From Maridesulfovibrio frigidus DSM 17176 (lineage in GTDB: Bacteria > Desulfobacterota > Desulfovibrionia > Desulfovibrionales > Desulfovibrionaceae): a DNA stretch of 64,000 nt. Each line of letters starts with the position of its first letter. Position 1 is the first letter of the stretch. Location: NCBI RefSeq assembly GCF_000711735.1, contig NZ_JONL01000011.1:1-64000 (forward strand), given 5' to 3'. The notes beneath the pieces were generated by a model, which did no database searches, had not been told where the DNA came from, and saw nothing but the letters and a program-made list of their open reading frames with translations. Positions 40,735 through 49,334 of this stretch are shown in pieces. The position numbers and the translations under genes were made by a program.

Positions 40735-41754
40735 ATGAAATTTTCTGCTCGTATTGTTACTACACTTTTGGCTGTCTGTATGGTTTTCGGCGGAGTTATC
40801 TCTGCTGGAGCTGCTGAGTTCGAAGCTCGCATTGGTCATCTTGAATCCGCGCTTCAGCCCCGACATCAGGGACTTGAAAAAATTGCCAAGCTCGTAAAAG
40901 AGCGCACTGGCGGAGCTGTTGAATTCAAACTTTTCCCTTCCTCACAGCTGGGCAATCAGCGTCAGATGAACGAAAGCGTACAGTTCGGTACTATTGAAGG
41001 TACTGTTTCTCCTGCTGCTTTCCTTGGTGGATTCAACCCTGCTGTATCCATCATGGATATCCCTTTCCTGCTTCCTGCTGACCGCGTTAAAGCACAGGAA
41101 ATTCGTCAGGGTAAATTTGGTAAAGAACTCCTCAAAAGCTTCGATGCTAGAGGATTCACTGCCATCGCAACATGGCCTAATGGACGTAAAAACTTCACTT
41201 CTAACAAACCTCTCGGTTCAGTTGAAGCTTACAAAGGACAGCGTTTCCGCGTAATGGATTCCAAAATCCTCATCGAGCAGTTTGCTGCAATCGGTGCTTC
41301 CGCTATCGCTCTTCCTTTCGGTGAACTTTACACAGCTCTCCAGAACGGAGTTGTTGACGGTGAAGAAAATCCTCTTGATACCATCCAGCGCATGAAATTT
41401 TACGAAGTTCAGAAGTACCTTGTTCTTTCCGAGCACGGCGCAATGGAAGACTTTGTACTCTTCAACCCTTCATGGTGGGACAGCCTTCCTGCTAAGTACC
41501 AGAAAGTAATCGTTGCGGCTTTCCTTGAAGTTATGCCCGGCGTTGAAGCTCACAAAGAGCAGGCTCAGAAAGACGCTCTTGCTATTATCGAAAAAGCAGG
41601 CGTGAATGTTAGCCCTCTTTCCGGTGCAGACCGCGCAACAATGCGTGAACTTATGTACCCTAAAACCATCGCAGCTTACCTTGAACGTGCAGGCAACGAA
41701 GGTGAAAAACTCGTAAAGCTTTACGAAGCGGAATACAAACGCATCGTAAAATAA
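40735..41754 (+). CDS. dctP: TRAP transporter substrate-binding protein
   Basis: The protein has 339 residues, with AAGGAGG before the ATG. A signal peptide (residues 1-26, ending SAGAAEF) sends it to the periplasm. DctP-family features are FEARIGHLESALQPRHQGLE, FPSSQLGNQRQMNESVQFGT, GVVDGEENPLDTI and KFYEVQKYLVLSEH. It captures an organic acid-like substrate for the DctQM permease. The Arg that usually binds a substrate carboxylate is present in a GQRFRVMDSK strand. Downstream M20, pyrC and pyrE genes suggest a ureido or pyrimidine-related ligand, by inference. Confidence 0.93.
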   Translation: MKFSARIVTTLLAVCMVFGGVISAGAAEFEARIGHLESALQPRHQGLEKIAKLVKERTGGAVEFKLFPSSQLGNQRQMNESVQFGTIEGTVSPAAFLGGFNPAVSIMDIPFLLPADRVKAQEIRQGKFGKELLKSFDARGFTAIATWPNGRKNFTSNKPLGSVEAYKGQRFRVMDSKILIEQFAAIGASAIALPFGELYTALQNGVVDGEENPLDTIQRMKFYEVQKYLVLSEHGAMEDFVLFNPSWWDSLPAKYQKVIVAAFLEVMPGVEAHKEQAQKDALAIIEKAGVNVSPLSGADRATMRELMYPKTIAAYLERAGNEGEKLVKLYEAEYKRIVK

Positions 41755-41768
41755 TTACTGTATATTCA

Positions 41769-41796
41769 GGCGGGAAAGGGATCCCCCTTTCCCGCC
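41769..41796 (+). terminator. Intra-operon terminator after dctP
   Basis: GGCGGGAAAGGG and CCCTTTCCCGCC form a perfect 12-bp stem with a 4-base loop, followed by TATTTTTTT. It lies between dctP and dctQ and should make the binding protein more abundant than the permease. Confidence 0.9.
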
Positions 41797-41817
41797 TATT
41801 TTTTTCGGGAGAAAATT

Positions 41818-42339
41818 ATGCGGAAGATCTTAGGTTCCATACTATCAGGCATTAGAATCGTTGAACGAGTTCTAGTTATTTCCATAAATTTGATTATGGT
41901 TGCTCTGTATACTTTTAATGTTCTAGTGCGCGAAATCCTTCCGCAATACTCAAGTTCTTTCGCATGGATAGATGAAGCAACGCGGCTTCTAATGGTCTGG
42001 GCAGTATTTCTCGCCCTCGGCCTTGCTCTTGAGCGCGGCCGCCATGTTGCAGTTACAACTTTACTTGAAAAGCTCCCGAAAACTCCGCAAAAACTTGTAT
42101 GTTTATTGATCAATACTACTGGCATAGTTTTTAGCTGCTACCTAGCATGGCTAGGATATTCGCTTGTTAAATTCGTAATGCGTACAGGACAAGTCAGCCC
42201 GACTCTAGGACTGCCCATGTACTGGCTATACGTAGCTCCTACGATTGGATTCATACTTCTCGCTCTCCGGTACGGGCTCGAACTGCTCAATATTAACAAT
42301 CGTCGCACCAGACCCATACTCGCAAATCCAAGCAACTAA
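41818..42339 (+). CDS. dctQ: TRAP transporter small permease
   Basis: The protein has 173 residues, four membrane helices. The DctQ signature is visible in VLVREILPQYSSSFAWIDEA and ATRLLMVWAVFLALGLALER with GRHVAVTTLLEKLP. A GGGAG site precedes ATG 41818. It pairs with DctM to form the sodium-driven membrane part of the transporter. Confidence 0.9.
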   Translation: MRKILGSILSGIRIVERVLVISINLIMVALYTFNVLVREILPQYSSSFAWIDEATRLLMVWAVFLALGLALERGRHVAVTTLLEKLPKTPQKLVCLLINTTGIVFSCYLAWLGYSLVKFVMRTGQVSPTLGLPMYWLYVAPTIGFILLALRYGLELLNINNRRTRPILANPSN

Positions 42340-42353
42340 GGTGGTATCATAAT

Positions 42354-43631
42354 ATGACTCCTGTAATTATTCTCATCGCCTTTGCAATGCTGGTTTGCGG
42401 CTTCGAAATGCTGCTCGTTCTCGGCGTTCCGGCTTTTTTGACCAAAGCATTCTTATTTCCAAGAATCCCTGATCCGGTCCTTATTCAAAAGCTAGTCGGC
42501 GGAATCAATTTTTCTACACTACTCGCTATCCCATTTTTCATTTTCGCAGCTGAACTTATGGCTTCCGGTCAAATCGCTAAACGGCTAACGGACCTTATCA
42601 AACATTTCACAGCTCACAGGCTCGGTGGAATAGGACATACAACTGTTGTTGGTTCTATGGCGTTTGGTTCTGTCTCAGGCTCGGCTCCTGCTACCGTAGC
42701 CGCCATGGGCAAGCTCATGTATCCAGAACTGCGCAAATCAGGATTCAGCGAGAAATTCAGCCTCGGGCTAATTGTTTCCAGTGCAGAAACAGCCCTGCTC
42801 ATTCCTCCAAGCATTACCTTAATTATTTATGGCTGGATGACTGGCACATCAATCACTGGTCTCTTCATAGGTGGACTTGGTGTCGGAATTACGCTTGGCC
42901 TTGCCTTTTGCGGACTGGTCATATTTGAAAGCATCAGAAACGGTGTTGGAAGAGGCGAAAAATCTACTATACCTTTCCTTCAAACATTCAATGCCGCGTC
43001 ATGGGCTTTAGGATTACCTGTCATCATTTTAGGTGGTATTTATACAGGACTATTCACCCCAACCGAAGCCGCGGCAGTGTCCGTTGTATATGCAATTTTT
43101 GTTGAGGCAGCAATTTACAAAAACCTTACCTTCTCGCGCTTAATCAGGATCACAGAAAGAGCTTCTATTTCCACCACTATTATTTTCATTCTGCTGGCAA
43201 TGGGAAGTGTACTTTCCTACTTTGTAACGATTGCTCAGGTCCCTGTTTTGATCACTAATTTCCTAACAGACATTCAGGCCGGACCAATAACATTTCTGAT
43301 TATCGTAAACATCGCGTTCTTTATTGCAGGCATGTTTATCGATCCGAACTCAGCTCTGTTAATTCTCGTTCCGCCGCTTTTCCCTGTAGCCCTTACCATG
43401 GGAATTGATCCAATTCACTTTGGAGAAATAGTTTGTTTGAACATTTGTATCGGCATGATTACCCCGCCCTTCGGACTTGATATATTTGTGGCATCGTCAA
43501 CACTTGATAAGCCCGTCATGTCCATTATTCAAGGGGTATGGCCTTTCCTTTTCATCAACATCCTTGTGTTGATGCTCGTAACTTACGTACCGGGTCTTGC
43601 TACTTTCCTTCCCGGACTGCTTGCTCCTTAA
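42354..43631 (+). CDS. dctM: TRAP transporter large permease
   Basis: The protein has 425 residues, about twelve membrane helices. DctM features are LLAIPFFIFAAELMASGQIA, VVGSMAFGSVSGSAPATVAA, the IPPSITLIIYGWMTGTSITG segment and a second LLILVPPLFPVALTMGIDP repeat. An AAGGTGG site precedes the ATG, 14 bases after dctQ. It carries the substrate path and sodium sites of the TRAP system. Confidence 0.93.
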   Translation: MTPVIILIAFAMLVCGFEMLLVLGVPAFLTKAFLFPRIPDPVLIQKLVGGINFSTLLAIPFFIFAAELMASGQIAKRLTDLIKHFTAHRLGGIGHTTVVGSMAFGSVSGSAPATVAAMGKLMYPELRKSGFSEKFSLGLIVSSAETALLIPPSITLIIYGWMTGTSITGLFIGGLGVGITLGLAFCGLVIFESIRNGVGRGEKSTIPFLQTFNAASWALGLPVIILGGIYTGLFTPTEAAAVSVVYAIFVEAAIYKNLTFSRLIRITERASISTTIIFILLAMGSVLSYFVTIAQVPVLITNFLTDIQAGPITFLIIVNIAFFIAGMFIDPNSALLILVPPLFPVALTMGIDPIHFGEIVCLNICIGMITPPFGLDIFVASSTLDKPVMSIIQGVWPFLFINILVLMLVTYVPGLATFLPGLLAP

Positions 43632-43701
43632 CAAACTGAATATATTCCAATTATAAAACATGCACACAATAGCTAATGAACACTCAACAGGGGCAAAAAC
43701 A

Positions 43702-44991
43702 ATGAATCCGCATACGGTCACTGAAACTAAGCCCAGTCTTGAACATCTTACAAATGATGCAGAAAAGCTCTTTGCCGATCTTGAAGAATTATCGAAAGAC
43801 ACTATCGGAGTATCGCGCCCTTCCTATGGTGAAGGCGAAACGCAAGCCCTTGATATGGTTGAAAGCATTGCGATAAAAGAAGGGCTAATTACCTATCGAG
43901 ACTCTGCGGCGAATCTTGTTATTGAACTTGAAAGTATTCCTGACGATCAGGAATACATAATGATAGGTTCACACCTCGACACAGTTCCGCAAGGTGGGAA
44001 TTATGATGGAGCCGCAGGCGTGCTTGCTGGGTTACTCTGCCTTATTAATTTTAAGAGGACAGGAACGTCTCCGGAAATCCCTGTTAAAGTCATCGCCCTT
44101 AGAGCGGAAGAAAGTGCATGGTTCGGAGCATGTTACCTTGGATCGAAAGCACTTCTCGGCCAATTGGCAGCTTCCGAACAAGAACTGACTCAGCGAGATG
44201 ATGGTAAATCTCTCGGCACACATATGGCTGAGTGTGGTGCAGAAATAGACAGGATTTCAAAAGGCGAAAAGCTAATTGATACTTCCAAGATCAAGGCCTT
44301 CTTCGAACTTCATATTGAACAAGGTCCCGTAATGATCGCGCGCAACTTACCGGTTGCGGCTGTTACAGGTATTCGCGGCAATATCAGACACCGTGAGATT
44401 AAATGTGTTGGGGAAGCTGGACATTCGGGCGCTGTGCCACGCTGGCTCAGAAAAGACGCCGTATTTGCTACAGCGGATCTTATTACGCGTATTGACGATC
44501 ACTGGACAACAATTTTGCAGCATGGTGGCGATTTAGTTACGACCATGGGTATGCTTTCTACAGATCCTAAGCACCATGCTATGTCTAGGATTCCGGGCGA
44601 AGTCACTTTCAGTTTTGAAGCACGAAGCCAGTACGATCATACCTTAACTGCAATTGACGCATTGCTCCATTCTGAGTGTGCAACTATTACTTATGACCGC
44701 AAAGTTCAGTTCGAATTTGATAAACCTGTAAAAACTCCACCCGCAGTGCTTGACCAAAGCATTGTTGAGCGCATAAATAGAGCTTGCGAGGATGAAGGTT
44801 TGCCAATAGAACCTATTCCAAGCGGAGCGGGTCATGATGCGTCACTTTTCGCCAATGCTGGAGTTCCTACGGGAATGATATTTGTGAGAAACCGTAATGG
44901 CTCCCATAATCCTGAAGAAGAAATGGATATTGCTGATTTTATTCGGGGTACGTCTGTACTTTACCGCACTATTACGGAGTTCAAATCGTGA
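43702..44991 (+). CDS. M20-family ureido-hydrolase (carbamoylase/allantoate amidohydrolase type)
   Basis: The protein has 429 residues from ATG 43702, which has an AGGGGC site; an ATG at 43660 is possible. Metal-site motifs of M20 hydantoinase/carbamoylases are present: IGSHLDTVPQGGNYDGAAGV, LRAEESAWFG, FELHIEQGPVM, GEAGHSGAVP and PSGAGHDASLFA. These enzymes hydrolyse N-carbamoyl amino acids, ureidopropionate or allantoate, releasing ammonia and CO2. It lies between the TRAP genes and pyrC and overlaps pyrC by 4 bases, so it shares their pathway. N-carbamoyl-aspartate or a related ureide is a candidate substrate. Confidence 0.85.
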   Translation: MNPHTVTETKPSLEHLTNDAEKLFADLEELSKDTIGVSRPSYGEGETQALDMVESIAIKEGLITYRDSAANLVIELESIPDDQEYIMIGSHLDTVPQGGNYDGAAGVLAGLLCLINFKRTGTSPEIPVKVIALRAEESAWFGACYLGSKALLGQLAASEQELTQRDDGKSLGTHMAECGAEIDRISKGEKLIDTSKIKAFFELHIEQGPVMIARNLPVAAVTGIRGNIRHREIKCVGEAGHSGAVPRWLRKDAVFATADLITRIDDHWTTILQHGGDLVTTMGMLSTDPKHHAMSRIPGEVTFSFEARSQYDHTLTAIDALLHSECATITYDRKVQFEFDKPVKTPPAVLDQSIVERINRACEDEGLPIEPIPSGAGHDASLFANAGVPTGMIFVRNRNGSHNPEEEMDIADFIRGTSVLYRTITEFKS

Positions 44992-46031
44992 ACACTGAAA
45001 TTACCATCATAAGACCTGATGACTGGCATCTTCACCTGAGAGATGGGAAAATGCTTGCGGCAGTACTTCCATACACTGCAAAAATTTACGGCAGAGCTAT
45101 TGTTATGCCGAACCTCATGCCCCCTATTACATCAGTAAATGAGGCAGAGGAATACCGCAGAAGAATCATAGCGGCGCGTCCTGAAGGATCAAACTTCGAA
45201 CCGCTCATGACCTGTTATCTGACTGATGCTACCGACCCTGAAGATATTCGGGCCGCCTGCGCTGTTAAAGCTTTCCATGCAGTGAAACTATTTCCGGCAG
45301 GAGCTACCACCAATTCTGATAATGGTGTAACTTCGATTAAGAATGTTTATCCCGTACTTGAAGTGATGCAAGAACTGGGAATACCCCTTTCTGTTCACGG
45401 AGAAGTAGTCGACCCTGAAGTGGATATTTTTGATCGCGAAGCAGTTTTCATTGAGAAGGTGCTGATTCCCCTTCGTAAAGATTTTCCTGAACTGAAAATC
45501 ATTTTCGAACATTTGACTTGCAAAAAAGCAGTTGATTATGTTCTTGATCAGGACGAGTTCACGGTTGCGACAATAACTCCGCACCACTTGGTTCTGACGC
45601 GCAACGATCTTTTTAAAGGCGGAATGAATCCTTACATGTACTGCTTGCCGGTTGCAAAAACATTTGAAGACCGCAAAGCTCTGCGTGAAGCGGCAACTTC
45701 AGGTAATGAGAAATTTTTCCTAGGTACGGATTCTGCGCCGCACGCATGTAAGAATAAAGAAAAAGAAGGAGCATTCGCAGGGATATTTAATGCTCCGACT
45801 TCTATCGGTTATGTCACGCAAGTTTTTGAAAGATGTGGAGAGCTTCCTAGGTTAGAAGGCTTTACATCGATATTCGGAGCCAGATTCTACGGACTTTCTC
45901 CCAATGGCAGTACTATTACACTGACAAAAAGGGATGAACCTGTTTCTATGAATTGGCTTTTTAAAGCGGGTGAAGACGAGGTTAAAATATTTAACCCGGA
46001 CACGCCCCTTTACTGGGAATTAGTTGATTGA
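44988..46031 (+). CDS. pyrC: Dihydroorotase (type II)
   Basis: The protein has 347 residues. It interconverts N-carbamoyl-aspartate and dihydroorotate. The zinc site is built from PDDWHLHLRDG, a Lys in AVKLFPAG, HGEV, FEHLTC and FLGTDSAPHACKNKE. Length and motifs are those of E. coli-type PyrC. The GTG start at 44988 overlaps the hydrolase stop (GTGA) and has a GGAG site upstream, so translation is coupled. Placement after a ureido-hydrolase is unusual for a purely biosynthetic pyrC. Confidence 0.95.
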   Translation: MNTEITIIRPDDWHLHLRDGKMLAAVLPYTAKIYGRAIVMPNLMPPITSVNEAEEYRRRIIAARPEGSNFEPLMTCYLTDATDPEDIRAACAVKAFHAVKLFPAGATTNSDNGVTSIKNVYPVLEVMQELGIPLSVHGEVVDPEVDIFDREAVFIEKVLIPLRKDFPELKIIFEHLTCKKAVDYVLDQDEFTVATITPHHLVLTRNDLFKGGMNPYMYCLPVAKTFEDRKALREAATSGNEKFFLGTDSAPHACKNKEKEGAFAGIFNAPTSIGYVTQVFERCGELPRLEGFTSIFGARFYGLSPNGSTITLTKRDEPVSMNWLFKAGEDEVKIFNPDTPLYWELVD

Positions 46032-46090
46032 TATAAGCTGAGTCGCTTTTAGACCCGGCTTTTTTTACGTATAACAACAAAGGAGAAACA

Positions 46091-46786
46091 ATGGTTCCTA
46101 CCGGCTTTCCAGACAAAGCAACCATAGCTGAAATAACAGCTAAAATGCTCATCGAAGTTGAAGCTGTCCGCTTCAGAGCTGATGAGCCTTTCAAATTTAC
46201 CTCAGGCTGGGCCAGCCCGGTATATATTGACTGTCGTAAACTTATTTCCTACCCGCGCGTTCGTTCGACATTGATGGACTTCGGAGCTTCTGTCATTCTA
46301 AGAGACGTTGGCTTTGAATCCATCGACTGTGTTGCAGGCGGTGAAACAGCAGGTATTCCTTTCGCAGCATGGCTGTCTGAAAGACTGATGCTTCCTATGC
46401 AGTATGTACGCAAAAAAGCGAAAGGTTTTGGTCGTGATGCACAGATCGAAGGCGATTTTAAGGAAGGCTCCAAAGTTCTTCTAGTTGAAGATTTGTCCAC
46501 AGACGGACGCAGCAAAGTTACTTTTGCTGAAGCTCTTCGTCGTGCCGGCGCAAACGTGACCCATACGTTTGTACTTTTCGAATACGGAATTTTCCCGAAC
46601 TCAGAACAGACTCTCGCTGATGCGGGTCTTGAAATGCTCTCACTGGCTAACTGGTGGGACATTCTGAATGTTTGTAAGAAAGAAAATTACTTTGATACCA
46701 AGTCCTTAGGCGAAGTTGAAAAGTTCTTGAATAATCCAGTAGAATGGTCTGGAGCTCATGGCGGAATTTCTACTTACCCAGAGTAA
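46091..46786 (+). CDS. pyrE: Orotate phosphoribosyltransferase
   Basis: The protein has 231 residues with AAAGGAG before the ATG. It joins orotate to PRPP to make OMP. Visible are [54 protein letters not shown] and the PRPP loop [20 protein letters not shown]. It is the last gene of the TRAP-M20-pyrC-pyrE run, followed by a strong terminator, and completes the pyrimidine enzymes of this region with pyrD and pyrK. Confidence 0.93.
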   Translation: MVPTGFPDKATIAEITAKMLIEVEAVRFRADEPFKFTSGWASPVYIDCRKLISYPRVRSTLMDFGASVILRDVGFESIDCVAGGETAGIPFAAWLSERLMLPMQYVRKKAKGFGRDAQIEGDFKEGSKVLLVEDLSTDGRSKVTFAEALRRAGANVTHTFVLFEYGIFPNSEQTLADAGLEMLSLANWWDILNVCKKENYFDTKSLGEVEKFLNNPVEWSGAHGGISTYPE

Positions 46787-46830
46787 AAGCTTTTTAGCCC
46801 TTTTCTTACTTCTATATTCAAGTACAAAAA

Positions 46831-46858
46831 AACCCCGAATAACTAGTTATTCGGGGTT
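46831..46858 (+). terminator. Terminator after pyrE
   Basis: A perfect 28-base palindrome (arms AACCCCGAATAACT and AGTTATTCGGGGTT) is flanked by A and T runs. It serves both pyrE and the converging chemoreceptor gene. Confidence 0.9.
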
Positions 46859-46886
46859 TTACTCATTTTAAGATAGGAGGATGTAT

Positions 46887-48941
46887 TTAAAAACGCTCGA
46901 AATCATCACTTAGCCCCGCAGAGGGAAGAGCTTTAATCTTATTGCGAGAACTAGAGTTTATTTGATTGCGAACTAAACGTGAATCTCCACAATCGAAAAA
47001 CAGCATCATTTCACGAAGACTTTCCGCCTGACTTGCAAGTTCTTCTGATGTTGAAGCTACTTCTTCCGATGAAGAAGCACTTATCTGCGTTGCTCTTTCC
47101 ACCTGACTCACTGCCGATCCTATCTGCTGAATTGCTGAGTCCTGCTCTGCACAGGTTGCGTTGATCTCACTAATAAGTTCGGAAGTGCTCTCAATATCAG
47201 GGACAAGCTCATCAAGCATGACAACGGCTTGATCAGCGACAATGACAGTAGATGAAGAAAGCTCGCTAATTTCACTTGCGGCAGTACCACTTCTTTCAGC
47301 AAGTTTACGAACTTCGGCTGCGACAACAGCAAATCCCTTACCATGCTCACCTGCTCGCGCCGCTTCAATAGCTGCGTTCAATGCAAGAAGATTAGTCTGG
47401 CGAGCAATATCTTCAATGATGGTAATTTTATCAGCGATATTCTTCATGGCCGTAACAGCCTGAGTAACAGCACTACCACTTTCGCTAGCCTTAGCGGCAG
47501 CTTTGGAAGCAAGCGCTGCGGTCTGCTGAGAATTGTCTGAATTGCGCGCTATGGATGACGTTACTTCCTCAATGGCGGCGGAGAGCTCTTCAATAGATGC
47601 AGCTTGCTCAGTTGCCCCTTGCGATAAACTTTCAGAAGCAGAAGACAGTTCCTGACTACCAGCGGCAATATTATCAACAGCTCCATTTACACCGTAAACC
47701 ACACTTCGGAGCTTCTCTACCATCTGTCCCATAGCTGAAAGCATGGAGCCAATTTCATCACACCCAGTGGACTCAACATCCTTACTCAAATCTCCATTCG
47801 CCATGGCAGAGGAGGTATCAACCGCCAAAGAAAGAGGCCGGACAATCAAACGCGCCAAAATAATACCAATCATTATAGCAAGTGCCATCGCGACACCGAC
47901 ACCTGTAAAAATAGCACCGTTTACCTGCATAAGACTGTTATTGAAAACGTCTTTCGCGCCCTCTTCAACCTGACCAATCATGGTGAACATTTCTTCACCT
48001 ATGTTGTCTGCTTCAACATCGACTTTAAGAAGATCAACAAGAATATCATTATGCCTGTGTTGACTCGCAATTAGGATTGCAGCGGCAGGCTGGAGCTCTT
48101 GATCATGCACCTTATCAAGCCTGTTCACGGCATTACGCAAATTAAGGTCATTAACTTTAGTAATTATATTTCCATCGGCATTACCACCATTTAAAAGAGA
48201 CTGTACGAAAACATCAAACTTCTTCAAAGTCGCTTCATACTTTTCCTCGAACTTATCAATATCAGCATCATCGGAGCTCTGTACTAATTCTTCCAAAGCA
48301 ATTCTAGTTTCACCCATAATTACTTTAATTTCCATGACCATATCTGACCATGAAACTTCTGTGAAAAGTATTTCTTCCGCAGATCCGCCAGAATTGAGCC
48401 TACTTTCTATGTAATTAGAAATAGCAACTTCCAAAACTTCAGCCAGCTCTATTACTGAATTATAAGCTTCTTCAGTTTTTTCCATTGCAGCATTTCGTTC
48501 TTGGATAACAATATATGATTCGAGCATTAGATCATTCATTTTTCTAACGCGGGGTTGAAATTCATTACTGTGAAAACTATCAGCTTTTTCGACAATTCTA
48601 CGTAACTCAAGATCAGTGGTTGCATGTATTAATCCTGCTGGAGTTTCAGCTCCCTTCAAAATACCATCACTATACAAATCAAAATCTTCCACGAGTCTTT
48701 CATGCTCGGCCCAAACGTCTGCCACTCCGTCCTTATCTTCAGCGGAAAGCATTTCCATCAGCATTTGCATGTCAGTCCGAACAGAAATTTTCATCTCCAT
48801 AGAAGCATCAACAATCGAAGATGCAGCTACCATATGGCCTTGATAGTACTTAATACATATTCCAGTTACCAAAAAAAGTAATACAATAATCCCAAACCCA
48901 CTCAAAATCTTTGTGCCAATTCTAACATCACCTAATTTCAT
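46887..48941 (-). CDS. Methyl-accepting chemotaxis protein with helical sensor domain
   Basis: The protein has 684 residues from ATG 48941 (GGAG 6 bases upstream); the in-frame TTG four codons earlier is unlikely. Membrane helices lie near residues 8-30 and 345-370. The 310-residue periplasmic part is all-helical and looks like two four-helix units with similar [20 protein letters not shown] and [20 protein letters not shown] segments, as in HBM-type sensors. A HAMP region and the signalling tip [20 protein letters not shown] follow. HBM sensors bind small organic acids or amines in studied cases; the ligand here is unknown. Confidence 0.9.
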   Translation of the reverse strand: MKLGDVRIGTKILSGFGIIVLLFLVTGICIKYYQGHMVAASSIVDASMEMKISVRTDMQMLMEMLSAEDKDGVADVWAEHERLVEDFDLYSDGILKGAETPAGLIHATTDLELRRIVEKADSFHSNEFQPRVRKMNDLMLESYIVIQERNAAMEKTEEAYNSVIELAEVLEVAISNYIESRLNSGGSAEEILFTEVSWSDMVMEIKVIMGETRIALEELVQSSDDADIDKFEEKYEATLKKFDVFVQSLLNGGNADGNIITKVNDLNLRNAVNRLDKVHDQELQPAAAILIASQHRHNDILVDLLKVDVEADNIGEEMFTMIGQVEEGAKDVFNNSLMQVNGAIFTGVGVAMALAIMIGIILARLIVRPLSLAVDTSSAMANGDLSKDVESTGCDEIGSMLSAMGQMVEKLRSVVYGVNGAVDNIAAGSQELSSASESLSQGATEQAASIEELSAAIEEVTSSIARNSDNSQQTAALASKAAAKASESGSAVTQAVTAMKNIADKITIIEDIARQTNLLALNAAIEAARAGEHGKGFAVVAAEVRKLAERSGTAASEISELSSSTVIVADQAVVMLDELVPDIESTSELISEINATCAEQDSAIQQIGSAVSQVERATQISASSSEEVASTSEELASQAESLREMMLFFDCGDSRLVRNQINSSSRNKIKALPSAGLSDDFERF

Positions 48942-49334
48942 ATGTATCTCCAAGGATGCATGATAATTTTATTACTAAACTTAAAAAGTCTTAACTGTTA
49001 AGAGCAACAACTAACTCTATCAAGATACATGCTTTGATAAAAAAGTATTGTAACTTAACTATTTAACTAAAACGAAATTAATAAAAACTTAATTTAAGAT
49101 ATAGACATATCCTATCGAACCAACTTCGAACAATAGATTATCTGAATTGCAAATTTATGTACATAAAAAACAATAACACCTTTTCTAGGAGGGATAAAAG
49201 ACAGTACGAGCGGAAGGGATAATATATTCTACTAATAATAAAAAAAAGCGGCCCTGTAAGAAAACTTACAGGGCCGCAGATATATCTAACAGCAAACTCC
49301 TTTCATTAAGAAAGGAAATCTTTAAAGCTATAGC
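48942..49334. other. Intergenic region between chemoreceptor and PBP genes
   Basis: AT-rich. It contains the terminator of the penicillin-binding protein gene at 49248-49277 and presumably the chemoreceptor promoter, for which I see no clear consensus. No gene is visible. Confidence 0.5.
49248..49277 (-). terminator. Terminator of the PBP gene
   Basis: GCGGCCCTGTAAG and CTTACAGGGCCGC form a perfect 13-bp stem with an AAAA loop, followed on the minus strand by a long T run. Confidence 0.95.
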
